Shown: positions 33,316-41,208 of the stretch, piece after piece
How positions within the stretch are numbered: the first letter of the stretch is position 1
Layout of the letters: each line of letters starts with the position of its first letter
DNA from: Sphaerisporangium perillae
GTDB taxonomy: Bacteria; Actinomycetota; Actinomycetes; Streptosporangiales; Streptosporangiaceae
Direction: 5' to 3'
Assembly: GCF_023276435.1 (NCBI RefSeq)
Contig: NZ_JALLPO010000055.1
Location: 1 to 49,176 of the forward strand
DNA length: 49,176 nucleotides
Position numbers and translations under genes: made by a program
Notes under the pieces: model-generated
Told to the model about the DNA's origin: nothing
What the model saw: only the letters and a program-made list of their open reading frames with translations
The model's database searches: none

Positions 33316-33387
33316 GACTAGGCTGATCAAACCGGTCTTTTACGAACGCGATGGCCGTGAGGCTACCCGACCGGGTATGAGGGGCCA

Positions 33388-33669
33388 CTACCTGCCCGTC
33401 ATCCACTGCACGGCGACGCTGACGGCGACCACGGCGAGAACGCCGCCGAGGATGCCGAAGGTGACGGCGTCGGTGCGTCTTCTGCGCACCGCGAGAAGGC
33501 CCTCCTCGCCGTCGGGGACGAGCAGCCGCAGAACGGCGCCGACCAGCACGGAGCCGGCAACGACCAATGAGCCCGCCCATGCGGGCAGGCCCATCGCGAT
33601 CGCCCCCAAGCCGACGGCCGCACCCGCCAGGATCAGCAGGTACGGCCTCCAGCCCTTACCGTTCGTCAA
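33388..33669 (-). CDS. DUF3017 small membrane protein
   Basis: 93 residues with three hydrophobic segments (about 9-27, 30-50, 70-88) and the internal motif 'LVPDGEEGLLAVRRRRTDAVTFGILG', characteristic of DUF3017. Function unknown. The likely start is TTG 33669, which lies 14 bases inside the citrate synthase gene and so is translationally coupled. From memory, in Streptomyces DUF3017 is next to folD; here folD is 8 kb away, which suggests an insertion between them. Confidence 0.78.
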   Translation of the reverse strand: MTNGKGWRPYLLILAGAAVGLGAIAMGLPAWAGSLVVAGSVLVGAVLRLLVPDGEEGLLAVRRRRTDAVTFGILGGVLAVVAVSVAVQWMTGR

Positions 33670-34777
33670 TAGGTGTCCACTTCTGGTCGCGCTCCCCGAT
33701 GTACTCGCTGTCCGGGCGGATCAGCCGGTTGTCGGCGTGCTGCTCGATCACGTGGGCCGTCCAGCCGGACATCCTGCTGACCGAGAAGACCGGGGTGAAC
33801 AGGTCGGTCGGGATGCCGAGGTAGTGGTAGACCGTCGCGGCGTAGAAGTCGACGTTCGGGTACAGACCCTTCTCCGCGAAGACGACCTCCTCCATCTCCT
33901 TCGACATCCGATAGTAAGTGTCGTCGCCACCGGCCTCCGCCAACTCGCGCGACATCTTGCGCAGGTGGGTCGCCCTCGGGTCCTCGGTCTTGTAGACCCG
34001 GTGGCCGAAGCCCATGATCTTCTCGCCGCGCGCCAGCTTCTCGCGTACGGCCTGCGCGACGCCGTCCGCCGGGATGCTCTCAAGGGTGCGCATGACCTGC
34101 TCGTTCGCGCCGCCGTGCAGCGGGCCCTTGAGCGTGCCGATCGCGGCCACGATCGCCGAGTGCATGTCCGACAGCGTCGCCGCGCACACGCGGGCGGCGA
34201 AGGTCGAGGCGTTCATGGTGTGGTCGGCGTGCAGCACCAGGCAGGCGTCGAAGAAGTCGACCTCGTGCTGGTCGGGCACGCGCCCCGTGATCTGCATCAG
34301 GAAGTTCGCCGCGATGCTCAGCGACGGGTCGGGCTCGGGCAGGGGGGCGCCGGTGCGCGCCGCGTGGTAGCGGGCGACGAGGATGGGCTGCTGGGCCGTC
34401 AGCCGCGCGGCCTTGCGGCAGTTGGCCTCGGGCTCGTTGGAGTCCTTGTCCGGGTCCTCGGCGCTCGCCAGCGAGACCAGCGTCCGCAGCGCCTCCATGG
34501 GGGCCTGTTTCTCGGCGATCTCGGCGACGTTGGCCTCGACGAGGCCTCCGAGGGTGCGGCCCCGGACGAGCTCGGCTCCGTAGTCGGCCAGCTGCTGACG
34601 CGTGGGGAGCGTGCCATGCTGAAGCAGGTGCGCGGTCTCTTCGAAGCTGGTGCGGCCGGCTAGCTCGTGAATGTCGTAGCCGCGGTAGAAGAGGCGACCG
34701 GCTTTGCCGTCGATGTCGCTGAGCGCTGTAGACGCGGCGACGACATCGGCGAGGCCTTTGGTGGGGTTGTCCGCCAT
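33656..34777 (-). CDS. Citrate synthase (or 2-methylcitrate synthase)
   Basis: 373 residues. Condenses acetyl-CoA (or propionyl-CoA) with oxaloacetate. Catalytic residues: H221 in 'KGPLHGGANE', H259 in 'MGFGHRVYKTEDPR' and D310 in 'NVDFYAATVYHYLG'. The short type-I form is shared by citrate and methylcitrate synthases, and sequence alone does not decide. No prpB or prpD gene is nearby and icd lies downstream in the same direction, favouring the TCA cycle. A short hairpin is in its leader (34812-34827). Confidence 0.9.
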   Translation of the reverse strand: MADNPTKGLADVVAASTALSDIDGKAGRLFYRGYDIHELAGRTSFEETAHLLQHGTLPTRQQLADYGAELVRGRTLGGLVEANVAEIAEKQAPMEALRTLVSLASAEDPDKDSNEPEANCRKAARLTAQQPILVARYHAARTGAPLPEPDPSLSIAANFLMQITGRVPDQHEVDFFDACLVLHADHTMNASTFAARVCAATLSDMHSAIVAAIGTLKGPLHGGANEQVMRTLESIPADGVAQAVREKLARGEKIMGFGHRVYKTEDPRATHLRKMSRELAEAGGDDTYYRMSKEMEEVVFAEKGLYPNVDFYAATVYHYLGIPTDLFTPVFSVSRMSGWTAHVIEQHADNRLIRPDSEYIGERDQKWTPIDER

Positions 34778-34811
34778 GTGTTGTTTCCTCCGCTTATCTT
34801 CGTCCGCAGTC

Positions 34812-34827
34812 TACCTGTGAGCAGGTA
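34812..34827. promoter_or_regulatory. Small hairpin upstream of citrate synthase
   Basis: TACCTG (34812-34817) and CAGGTA (34822-34827) with a TGAG loop, 35 bp before the citrate synthase start. It could be a leader hairpin or half of an operator; evidence is weak. Confidence 0.3.
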
Positions 34828-34959
34828 AAACCGGCCGAGGAGGTCCAGACCAATTTCTGCAGTGATTCTCGTTATGGCAAAGGCGATTCCCCAACCCCTC
34901 GTTTGGGTAAGCCGGAGCTGTAGCGGAAGTAACGGCGGGCTACCTGGGGAGGAACTGCC

Positions 34960-35610
34960 GTGGAGGGGCCGTTCATACGCGTCGAGGACACCGGTGAGGT
35001 GGTCCCGTTGCGCCCCGAGATCACGACGATCGGCCGAGGCCGAGGCGTCGACGTCAGGCTGGCCGATCCGAGCGTGTCACGGTTGCACGCCGAGTTCGTC
35101 CGCCGTGGACCCTACCTGTATGTCGTTGACCTGGGCCTGTCCCGCAACGGCACCCGGGTGAACGGCAGGCCGATCGCCCGGAGGGTGCTGGACGACGGCG
35201 ACGTCGTCTCCTTCGGAGCGGCGCGCTGTCGTGTGGGCGGCGTCCCAAGGGAGGACTTCGCGCCGGAGGTCGAGCTCCGCCGTGCGGCGGCGCCCGAGCT
35301 GACCAGGCGAGAGGTCGACGTGCTGACCTCCCTGTGCAGGCCCGCGCTGTCCGACGAGGCGTTCGTCGCCCCGGCGACCGCCCGGGAGATCGCCGACGAC
35401 CTGGTGGTGACGGAGGCGGCCGTCAAGCAGCACCTGCTGCGCCTGTACCAGAAGTTCCGCATCCCCGAGGGCATCAACCGGCGCACCAGGCTCGCCAACG
35501 AGGTCGTCGCCCTCGGCCTGGTCCGCCCCACGCCCGTGGTGCCCCCGCAACGCACCTCGGGGCCCGGCGAGTCCCCACCCCCGCAGGCGGCCAACCGCCG
35601 CGCCTCCTGA
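34960..35610 (+). CDS. FHA-domain protein with C-terminal helix-turn-helix
   Basis: 216 residues from GTG 34960, six bases after GGGGAGGA. FHA domain (about 5-95) with the phosphothreonine-binding residues G25-R26, S40-R41-x-H43 and S61-R62-N63-G64-T65. A LuxR-like HTH (about 113-185) follows: 'LTRREVDVLTSL', 'TAREIADDLVVTEAAVKQHLLRLYQKFRI'. The tail is Pro-rich. It should bind a phosphorylated partner and probably DNA. Unlike GarA it has no N-terminal ETTS phospho-site. Divergent from citrate synthase and 3 kb from the receptor kinase, so it may read that kinase's output. Confidence 0.88.
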   Translation: MEGPFIRVEDTGEVVPLRPEITTIGRGRGVDVRLADPSVSRLHAEFVRRGPYLYVVDLGLSRNGTRVNGRPIARRVLDDGDVVSFGAARCRVGGVPREDFAPEVELRRAAAPELTRREVDVLTSLCRPALSDEAFVAPATAREIADDLVVTEAAVKQHLLRLYQKFRIPEGINRRTRLANEVVALGLVRPTPVVPPQRTSGPGESPPPQAANRRAS

Positions 35611-35620
35611 CGCTCGCGGT

Positions 35621-35650
35621 CACCGTTCTCCTCAGCCGAGGAGAACGGTG
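35621..35650 (+). terminator. Terminator of the FHA-HTH gene
   Basis: Perfect 13-bp arms caccgttctcctc (35621-35633) and gaggagaacggtg (35638-35650) with an agcc loop, 11 bp past the stop. A second small hairpin (GCCCGC-ctc-GCGGGC, 35662-35676) follows. Confidence 0.85.
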
Positions 35651-35759
35651 CGTGACCATCCGCCCGCCTCGCGGGCGGGCCGCACAAGCCATGGCGACCG
35701 TGATGTGTTCGGCCCCCGGAAGTACGGGCAAACCCACTGGAGAGAAGGGGTGCGATTGC

Positions 35760-35765
35760 TAGCGT
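35760..35765 (+). promoter_or_regulatory. -10 element of a leaderless Uma2 transcript
   Basis: TAGCGT ends six bases before ATG 35772, the same spacing as in marR and padR. No Shine-Dalgarno precedes the start. Confidence 0.35.
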
Positions 35766-35771
35766 GAGAGC

Positions 35772-36377
35772 ATGACAGTCCAGGTCCGGAGCGAAATCAT
35801 GACAGACCCGCAGCTTCCCGGCTGGTTGGTCCCGCCGCCCGGTGGTTTCACGGCCGAGGACCTCGATCACATTCCGGATTTGCCTGCGCACACAGAGTTG
35901 CTCGATGGAAGCTTGGTCTTCGTAAGCCCCCAGAAAGACTTCCACTCTGTGATCACCGATGTGCTCGTCACCGCTCTCCGCAGGCTGACGCCCGCAGACC
36001 TCCGGGTGCGCAGAGAGATGAGCGTCGTCCTCGGGCCTCGGCAACGTCCGGAGCCGGATGTGGTGGTCATACGCGCCGAAGCACTGGCGGGCCCCGACGT
36101 CACCGCGTACCAGGCCGCCGACGTCGTGCTGGTGGTGGAGGTCGTCAGTCCCGACTCCGAGACGCGTGACCGGGAGCGTAAGCCGCAGTTGTACGCCGCC
36201 GCCGGGATCCGGCACTTCTGGCGGGTCGAGCAGAACGACGGGAAGGCCACGGTCTACGTCTACGAGCTGGACCCGGCCACCAGCGCGTACGCCCTGATGG
36301 GGATCCACCACGACAAGCTGCAGCTCTCGCTTCCGTTCGAGGTCGGCATCGATCTGACGGAGATCGAGCGGCTCTGA
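35772..36377 (+). CDS. Uma2-family (DUF820) putative restriction-endonuclease-fold protein
   Basis: 201 residues. PD-(D/E)XK-like core: E42 ('HTELLDGSLVFVSP'), D96 in 'RPEPDVVVIR', E123 in 'VVLVVEVVSPDSETRD' and K137 in 'RERKPQLYAAAGIRHFW'. Uma2 proteins are abundant in actinobacteria and cyanobacteria. Nuclease activity is assumed from fold; biological role is unknown. Stands alone between two strong terminators. Confidence 0.88.
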   Translation: MTVQVRSEIMTDPQLPGWLVPPPGGFTAEDLDHIPDLPAHTELLDGSLVFVSPQKDFHSVITDVLVTALRRLTPADLRVRREMSVVLGPRQRPEPDVVVIRAEALAGPDVTAYQAADVVLVVEVVSPDSETRDRERKPQLYAAAGIRHFWRVEQNDGKATVYVYELDPATSAYALMGIHHDKLQLSLPFEVGIDLTEIERL

Positions 36378-36441
36378 GGGTCCCGCCGTTCCGGCGAGGA
36401 TGCCGCCCGGACCTGCGGTCCGGCCCGTCCTGGCGGCGGCG

Positions 36442-36478
36442 TCCCGCTCACCGGCCTCGACGAGGCCGGTGAGCGGGA
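36442..36478. terminator. Strong bidirectional terminator
   Basis: A perfect 17-bp stem, arms 36442-36458 and 36462-36478, with loop gac, lies between the convergent Uma2 gene and the NMT1-type ABC operon (solute-binding stop 36486). It should end both transcripts. Confidence 0.88.
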
Positions 36479-36485
36479 TCCGGTC

Positions 36486-37535
36486 TCAGCTGGTCTTGGC
36501 GGCCTTCACGAACTCGGTGGTGTAGGTCTTGGACAGGTCGATGGTGTCCTTCTTGCCCTTCACGTTCGGGGAGAAGGAGCTGAGCACCTCCAGGACGTTC
36601 TTCGCGCCTTCCTCGTCCATCACGCCGTCGGGGCGGAAGATGCTCTTGGTGTCGTTGATCGACTTGGCGTAGAGCTTGGGGTCTCCCCCGGCGTACTCGG
36701 CGGGCATCTTCGCGGCAATGTCCTCCGCGGAGTTGTCGTTGATGTACTTCAGCGTCTTCACGAGGGCATTGGCGAGCTTCTGCACGGTCTGCTTGTTGTT
36801 CTGGACCCAGGCGCAGTCCATGTACAGCGAGCTCGCCGGGTAGAGGCCGCCGAGGGCGGCCCTGGTGCCCTCCTCCGTACGCATGTCGATGATGACCTTG
36901 CCCTTGCCGGTCGAGATCAGCTGGGCCGCGGTGGGGTCGGTGGTCATGCCGGCGTCGATGCCGCCGTTCTCGATCGCGGAGATGAAGGTCGGACCGGCGC
37001 CCGCCTTCACCCGGGTGAAGTCCTCGGTGGAGACCCCGTTCTTCACGGCGAGCGCCTGGGTGAGGAAGTCGGTGGACGATCCGGGGCTGGTGATGCCGAG
37101 CTTCTTGCCCTTGAAGTCCTTGGCCGACTGGATCTTGTCCGCCTGGGTGGTCGAGACGATCTCCACCTCTCCGGGCACATCGGCGAACTGTACGACGCTC
37201 TGGATGCACTTGCCCTTGGTCTGCAGGTCGATCGTGTGGTCGTAGAACCCGACGACGCCCTGGACGTCGCCGCTGATCAGGACGTTCTCGGCCTGCGCGC
37301 CCGACGGCTCGGTCATCAGCCGGACATCGAGGCCCTCCTGCTTGAAGTAGCCCAGCTGCTCGGTCAGCTTGGGCGGCAGGTAGATCACCTTGTCGATGCC
37401 ACCGATCATGATGGTGACCTGGGGGGTGCCGCCTGAGGAGGCCGCGGTCGTACGGGAGTCGCGGCAGCCGGTGGCGGCGACGGCCACCGCGAGGCCGACG
37501 GCGGCGGTGATGATGAGGCGGGATGGGGCTTTCAT
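36486..37535 (-). CDS. NMT1/THI5-like ABC transporter solute-binding lipoprotein
   Basis: 349 residues. Signal peptide with lipobox AATGC (Cys 24), then the binding fold with 'LTEQLGYFKQEGLDVRLM', 'DFKGKKLGITSPGSSTDFL', 'GIDAGMTTDPTAAQLI'. This family covers receptors for sulfonates, nitrate, thiamine precursors, taurine and aromatic acids; the ligand cannot be set from sequence. Last gene of the operon, 17 bp after the permease. ATG 37535 follows GGAG at 11 bases. Confidence 0.92.
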   Translation of the reverse strand: MKAPSRLIITAAVGLAVAVAATGCRDSRTTAASSGGTPQVTIMIGGIDKVIYLPPKLTEQLGYFKQEGLDVRLMTEPSGAQAENVLISGDVQGVVGFYDHTIDLQTKGKCIQSVVQFADVPGEVEIVSTTQADKIQSAKDFKGKKLGITSPGSSTDFLTQALAVKNGVSTEDFTRVKAGAGPTFISAIENGGIDAGMTTDPTAAQLISTGKGKVIIDMRTEEGTRAALGGLYPASSLYMDCAWVQNNKQTVQKLANALVKTLKYINDNSAEDIAAKMPAEYAGGDPKLYAKSINDTKSIFRPDGVMDEEGAKNVLEVLSSFSPNVKGKKDTIDLSKTYTTEFVKAAKTS

Positions 37536-37552
37536 GGTTCGGGTGGCTCCGA

Positions 37553-38431
37553 TCAGATCCGGGCTTCGGTGGCGATGGACGGCGGACGCCAGGCGAGGAG
37601 CCGGCGTTCGAGGAGGGTGAGCAGCCACTCGGCGAGCAGCGCCATGACCGTGATGATGATCATTCCGGCGTAGATCCCGGCCGAGTCGAAGGTTCCTTGC
37701 GCGTGGTTGATGAGCAGGCCGAGGCCCTTGTCCGCGCCGGTGTACTCGCCGACGATCGCGCCGATCAGCGCGAACCCGAAGGCGACGTGCAGGCTGGCGA
37801 GGATCCACGAGGTCGCGCTGGGCAGCACGATCGTCGTGAGGATCTGGCGGGGACCGGCGCCCAGGATGCGGGCGTTGTCGATGAGGGTCTTGTCGACCTC
37901 GCGGGCGCCCTGGAAGGCGTTGAAGAAGACGGCGAAGAAGACGAGGACGACGGCGGTGGCGACCTTGGACTGCATGCCGAGACCGAACCAGATCACGAAG
38001 AGCGACGCGAGCACGATGCGCGGGATCGCGTTCGCGGCCTTGATGAACGGCGCGCACACCTCGGCGAGGAAGCGGCCCCGGCCGAGCAGTACGCCGAGCA
38101 CGACTCCGGCCAGCGAGCCGATCACGAAGCCGGCGACGGCCTCCTCCAGGGTGACGGCCATCTGCTCCCAGATCGACCCGAACGCCGTCCCGGAGGTGAA
38201 CCAGTCGACGATCCGGCCCCCGATGGCGCTCGGCTTCGAGTAGTAGAAGGGGTCGAGGAAGGTGCTCGCGGACAGCTCCCAGCTCCCGAGCCACAGCACG
38301 ATCAGGAGCACCCGCGTTGCGGTGATCTTGGGGGCGCGCACGCCGCGCGGGCGGCGCCGTGCGGGAGCGTCGGCCTCGGCCACGGCGCCCGGCGGGGCGG
38401 CGGCCACGGGTGTTCGGACATCAGGCGACAT
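37553..38431 (-). CDS. ABC transporter permease (SsuC/TauC type)
   Basis: 292 residues, about six to seven hydrophobic segments after a proline/arginine-rich cytoplasmic start. The EAA loop is 'EVDKTLIDNARILGAGPRQILTTIVLPSA'. Pairs with the ATPase upstream (11-bp overlap) and the solute-binding protein downstream to form an importer of the nitrate/sulfonate/taurine class. Confidence 0.93.
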   Translation of the reverse strand: MSPDVRTPVAAAPPGAVAEADAPARRRPRGVRAPKITATRVLLIVLWLGSWELSASTFLDPFYYSKPSAIGGRIVDWFTSGTAFGSIWEQMAVTLEEAVAGFVIGSLAGVVLGVLLGRGRFLAEVCAPFIKAANAIPRIVLASLFVIWFGLGMQSKVATAVVLVFFAVFFNAFQGAREVDKTLIDNARILGAGPRQILTTIVLPSATSWILASLHVAFGFALIGAIVGEYTGADKGLGLLINHAQGTFDSAGIYAGMIIITVMALLAEWLLTLLERRLLAWRPPSIATEARI

Positions 38432-39311
38432 TGCCGGCTCCTCGGGCGCGGGTGATCTCGACCTCTTGGCGCAAGGAGTTCCAGACCTCGCGGTAGACGG
38501 CGAGGAACGACTCCTCCAACCGGATCTCCTCGACGCGGCGAGGGCGCTCGAGATCGACGGGGATGACGTTCTTGGTGGTGGCCGGGGCGGCGGTCATGAC
38601 GACGACCGTGTCCGCGAGGGCGATCGCCTCGGTCAGGTCGTGCGTGACGAACACCACGGCGGCCCCCGTACCGGACCAGAGATCCAGCAACAGGTCCTGC
38701 ATGTGCTCGCGCGTCTGCACGTCGAGCGCGCTGAACGGCTCGTCCATGAGCAGGATGGACGGCTCGTTGATCAGCGTCTGGGCCAGGGCGACGCGCTTGC
38801 GCATGCCGCCGGAGAGCTGGTGCGGGTAGTACCGCTCGAAGCCGGCCAGCCCGACCTTCGCCACCCACTCCTTCGCCTTCTCGCGGGCCTCCTTCTTGCC
38901 CGCGCCCCGGTAACGGGGGCCGGCGGCGACGTTGTCGAGCACGGAGCGCCAAGGCAGCACGGCATCCTGCTGGAACATGTAGCCCAGGCCGTCGGGGATG
39001 CCGGTCACGGGCCTGCCCTCGACGAGCACGTCACCGTCGCTGGCGGCCGCCAGCCCGGAGATCATCGACAGGCTGGTGGACTTGCCGCAGCCCGTGGGGC
39101 CGACGACGCTCACGAACTCGCCCCGGCCCACGGTCAGGGTCATGTCGCGGGCGGCGGTGTAGTCGCGGCCGTCGCGGGTCGGGAAACGCTTGGTGACACC
39201 GCGCAGCTCGATGGCGTGACCGTCCGCCGCCGGCCTGCCTGCGGCAAGGGACGCGGGGGCGGAGGACACCGCCTGCGACCCGGCGGCCGCTGAGGGGCCT
39301 GGGCTCGTCAT
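38421..39311 (-). CDS. ABC transporter ATP-binding protein (SsuB/TauB type)
   Basis: 296 residues from ATG 39311 (MTSPGPSAAA), nine bases after AAGGAG; the longer frame to 39359 is not needed. Walker A GPTGCGKST (71-79), Q-loop 'MFQQDAVLPWRSV', signature LSGGMRKRV, Walker B LLMDEPFSALD, H-loop FVTHDL. First gene of the operon, which diverges from a two-component system; the 214-bp gap between them holds TGCGC-type repeats. Confidence 0.95.
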   Translation of the reverse strand: MTSPGPSAAAGSQAVSSAPASLAAGRPAADGHAIELRGVTKRFPTRDGRDYTAARDMTLTVGRGEFVSVVGPTGCGKSTSLSMISGLAAASDGDVLVEGRPVTGIPDGLGYMFQQDAVLPWRSVLDNVAAGPRYRGAGKKEAREKAKEWVAKVGLAGFERYYPHQLSGGMRKRVALAQTLINEPSILLMDEPFSALDVQTREHMQDLLLDLWSGTGAAVVFVTHDLTEAIALADTVVVMTAAPATTKNVIPVDLERPRRVEEIRLEESFLAVYREVWNSLRQEVEITRARGAGNVA

Positions 39312-39454
39312 GGCGTTCGACTCCTTCGAATTTCGGTGCGTGACATATCTCGGCAACATCGGCCTGATAGTCAGTTGGGGGGAACGGGAAAACGCTCCCC
39401 GGACCGTAGGCCGGTGTGACGGGTATCACTAGGCTTGTGCCAGTTGTGGGAGCA

Positions 39455-39487
39455 ATGCGCATAGTTCGCGTTTTGCGCTTTTTGCGC
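39455..39487. promoter_or_regulatory. TTTTGCGC direct repeats upstream of the sensor kinase
   Basis: ttttgcgc occurs at 39471-39478 and 39480-39487, nine bases apart, and tgcgc at 39456-39460. These lie in the AT-richer part of the divergent gap between the ABC operon and the two-component genes. They are candidate sites for the response regulator. Confidence 0.4.
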
Positions 39488-39525
39488 GCGAGGCCATGCG
39501 CGGTGCGCGGAGGTATCGTGCTGCC

Positions 39526-41208
39526 ATGCCCTGGCCCGAGAAGAGGCCCCGTCTGCGCTTCGCGACACAGGCCCTGCTCGTCCAGGTCGCCGTGCTCCTG
39601 CTCATCATGGGGAGCGGCTTCGGGCTGGTGGCCTACCTGCTCCACGCGGAGCTGGAGAAGCAGTACGAGCAGCGGGCCCTCGCCGTCGCACGCTCGGTGG
39701 CGGCCGACGAGCAGATAATCCAGCACGTCGCCGCCCACGACCGATCGAACAGTGTGCAGCGGCGCGCGGAGGCGGCCCGCCGCCGCACGGGCGTGCTCTT
39801 CGTGGTCGTCGCCGACGATCACGGCATCCGCTACTCCCACCCCGACGCCACCCGCCTCGGGCAGCGGGTCAGCACCGAGCCGGAAGCCCTCAACGGTCAC
39901 GAGGTCGTCACCTTCGAACGCGGCACGCTCGGGCTCTCCGCCCGGGGCAAGGTTCCGCTGATCACCGGGGCCGGTCGCGTGGTCGGCCAGGTCAGCGTCG
40001 GCATCGCGGCCGGCGAGGTGTCCCGGCGCGTCGGCGACCTGATGCGGGCCGCCGCCGGGTTCACCGGGCTCGCGCTGGCCCTCGGCGTGGTGGCCGCCGC
40101 CGGGCTGGCCCGCCGCCTCAAGCGCCAGACCCTCGGGCTGGAGCCGGCCGACCTCTCCGACCTGCTCCGCGAACGCGAGGCCGTGCTGCACGGCATCGAC
40201 GAGGGCGTACTGGCCATCGACCCTGCCGGGCGCATCACCATCTGCAACGACGCGGCGGCCCGCCTCATCGGCGACAGCCCGGCGCAAGGCTCCTCCGTCG
40301 CGGACGCCGGCCTGCCGCCCGGCCTGCGCACCCTGCTGGCCGACCGCACCAGCGCGCGCGGCGTGCTGGTGGCCACCGAGGAGCGCATGCTGGTCGTCGC
40401 GGCCGCGCCCGTACGCCGCGGCGACCAGGATCTCGGCCACGTGCTGACCATGCGCGACCGTACGGACCTGGACGCGATGGCGCGGGAGCTCGATGTGGTG
40501 CGCGCGCTGTCGGACGCCCTGCGCGCACAGGCCCACGAGTACACCAACCGCCTGCACACGCTCTCCGGCCTGCTCAGCCTGGGACACCGGGAAGAGGCGA
40601 TCACATACCTTCGGGAGCTGGCCGACGACCCGCTGGCCACCGAGTACGGTGACGGCGGGCGGCTGCGTGACCCCTACATCCGCGGGCTGCTCGCCGCCAA
40701 GACCGCCGTCGCGTCCGAGTGCGGGGTCGACCTGCGGCTCAGCGCCGACTCCTTCGTCCCCGCCCAGCTCAGGGCCCCGCTGGACGTCGTCACGATCCTC
40801 GGCAACCTGGTCGACAACGCCACGGCCGCTGCTCAGGCCGGCGCGCGGCGTCCCGCCTGGGTGGAGGTCTCCCTGCTCGCCGAGGCCGACATCCTGCACC
40901 TCGTCGTGGTCGACAGCGGGGACGGCGTGCCCCCGGAGGCCGCGGACCGGCTGTTCGACCAGGACTACACGACCGCCGCCGACGACGCCCGGCCGCACGG
41001 CGTGGGCCTGGCGCTCGCCCGGCGGCTGACCCGCCGCCACTGCGGCGAGCTGTCCCTCACCCGGCCCTCGGGCGCCGACTGCGGCGCCGTCTTCGTGGCA
41101 CGGCTCCCCGGCGCGATCGACCCACCGGCCGGCCCCGGCACGGCCTGCGAGCCCGGCCCCGATTCCCGTTCGCCGTTCTCCGCCCTGCCGTCCGGAGGTG
41201 CGCCATGA
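39526..41208 (+). CDS. CitA/DcuS-like sensor histidine kinase
   Basis: 560 residues from ATG 39526 (MPWPEKRPRL). TM1 (about 16-39), an outside sensor domain (about 40-175, PAS/Cache-like with 'GVLFVVVADDHGIRYSHPDATRLG' as in CitA/DcuS), TM2 (about 176-194), a cytoplasmic PAS (about 215-310), then the short DHp with H337 in AHEYTNRLHTLSGLL, typical of citrate/C4-dicarboxylate kinases, and the ATPase domain (LGNLVDNATAAAQ, then 'DGVPPEAADRLFDQDY'). Probably senses a small carboxylate outside. Stop overlaps the response-regulator start by ATGA. Confidence 0.93.
   Translation: MPWPEKRPRLRFATQALLVQVAVLLLIMGSGFGLVAYLLHAELEKQYEQRALAVARSVAADEQIIQHVAAHDRSNSVQRRAEAARRRTGVLFVVVADDHGIRYSHPDATRLGQRVSTEPEALNGHEVVTFERGTLGLSARGKVPLITGAGRVVGQVSVGIAAGEVSRRVGDLMRAAAGFTGLALALGVVAAAGLARRLKRQTLGLEPADLSDLLREREAVLHGIDEGVLAIDPAGRITICNDAAARLIGDSPAQGSSVADAGLPPGLRTLLADRTSARGVLVATEERMLVVAAAPVRRGDQDLGHVLTMRDRTDLDAMARELDVVRALSDALRAQAHEYTNRLHTLSGLLSLGHREEAITYLRELADDPLATEYGDGGRLRDPYIRGLLAAKTAVASECGVDLRLSADSFVPAQLRAPLDVVTILGNLVDNATAAAQAGARRPAWVEVSLLAEADILHLVVVDSGDGVPPEAADRLFDQDYTTAADDARPHGVGLALARRLTRRHCGELSLTRPSGADCGAVFVARLPGAIDPPAGPGTACEPGPDSRSPFSALPSGGAP

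Noticed and set aside
34860..34959. ydaO/c-di-AMP-type riboswitch before the FHA-HTH gene
   Set aside because: Small hairpins exist but the conserved riboswitch segments could not be matched.
39312..39525. TPP riboswitch upstream of the NMT1-type ABC operon
   Set aside because: The conserved TPP core (CUGAGA and its partner segments) is absent from the leader.
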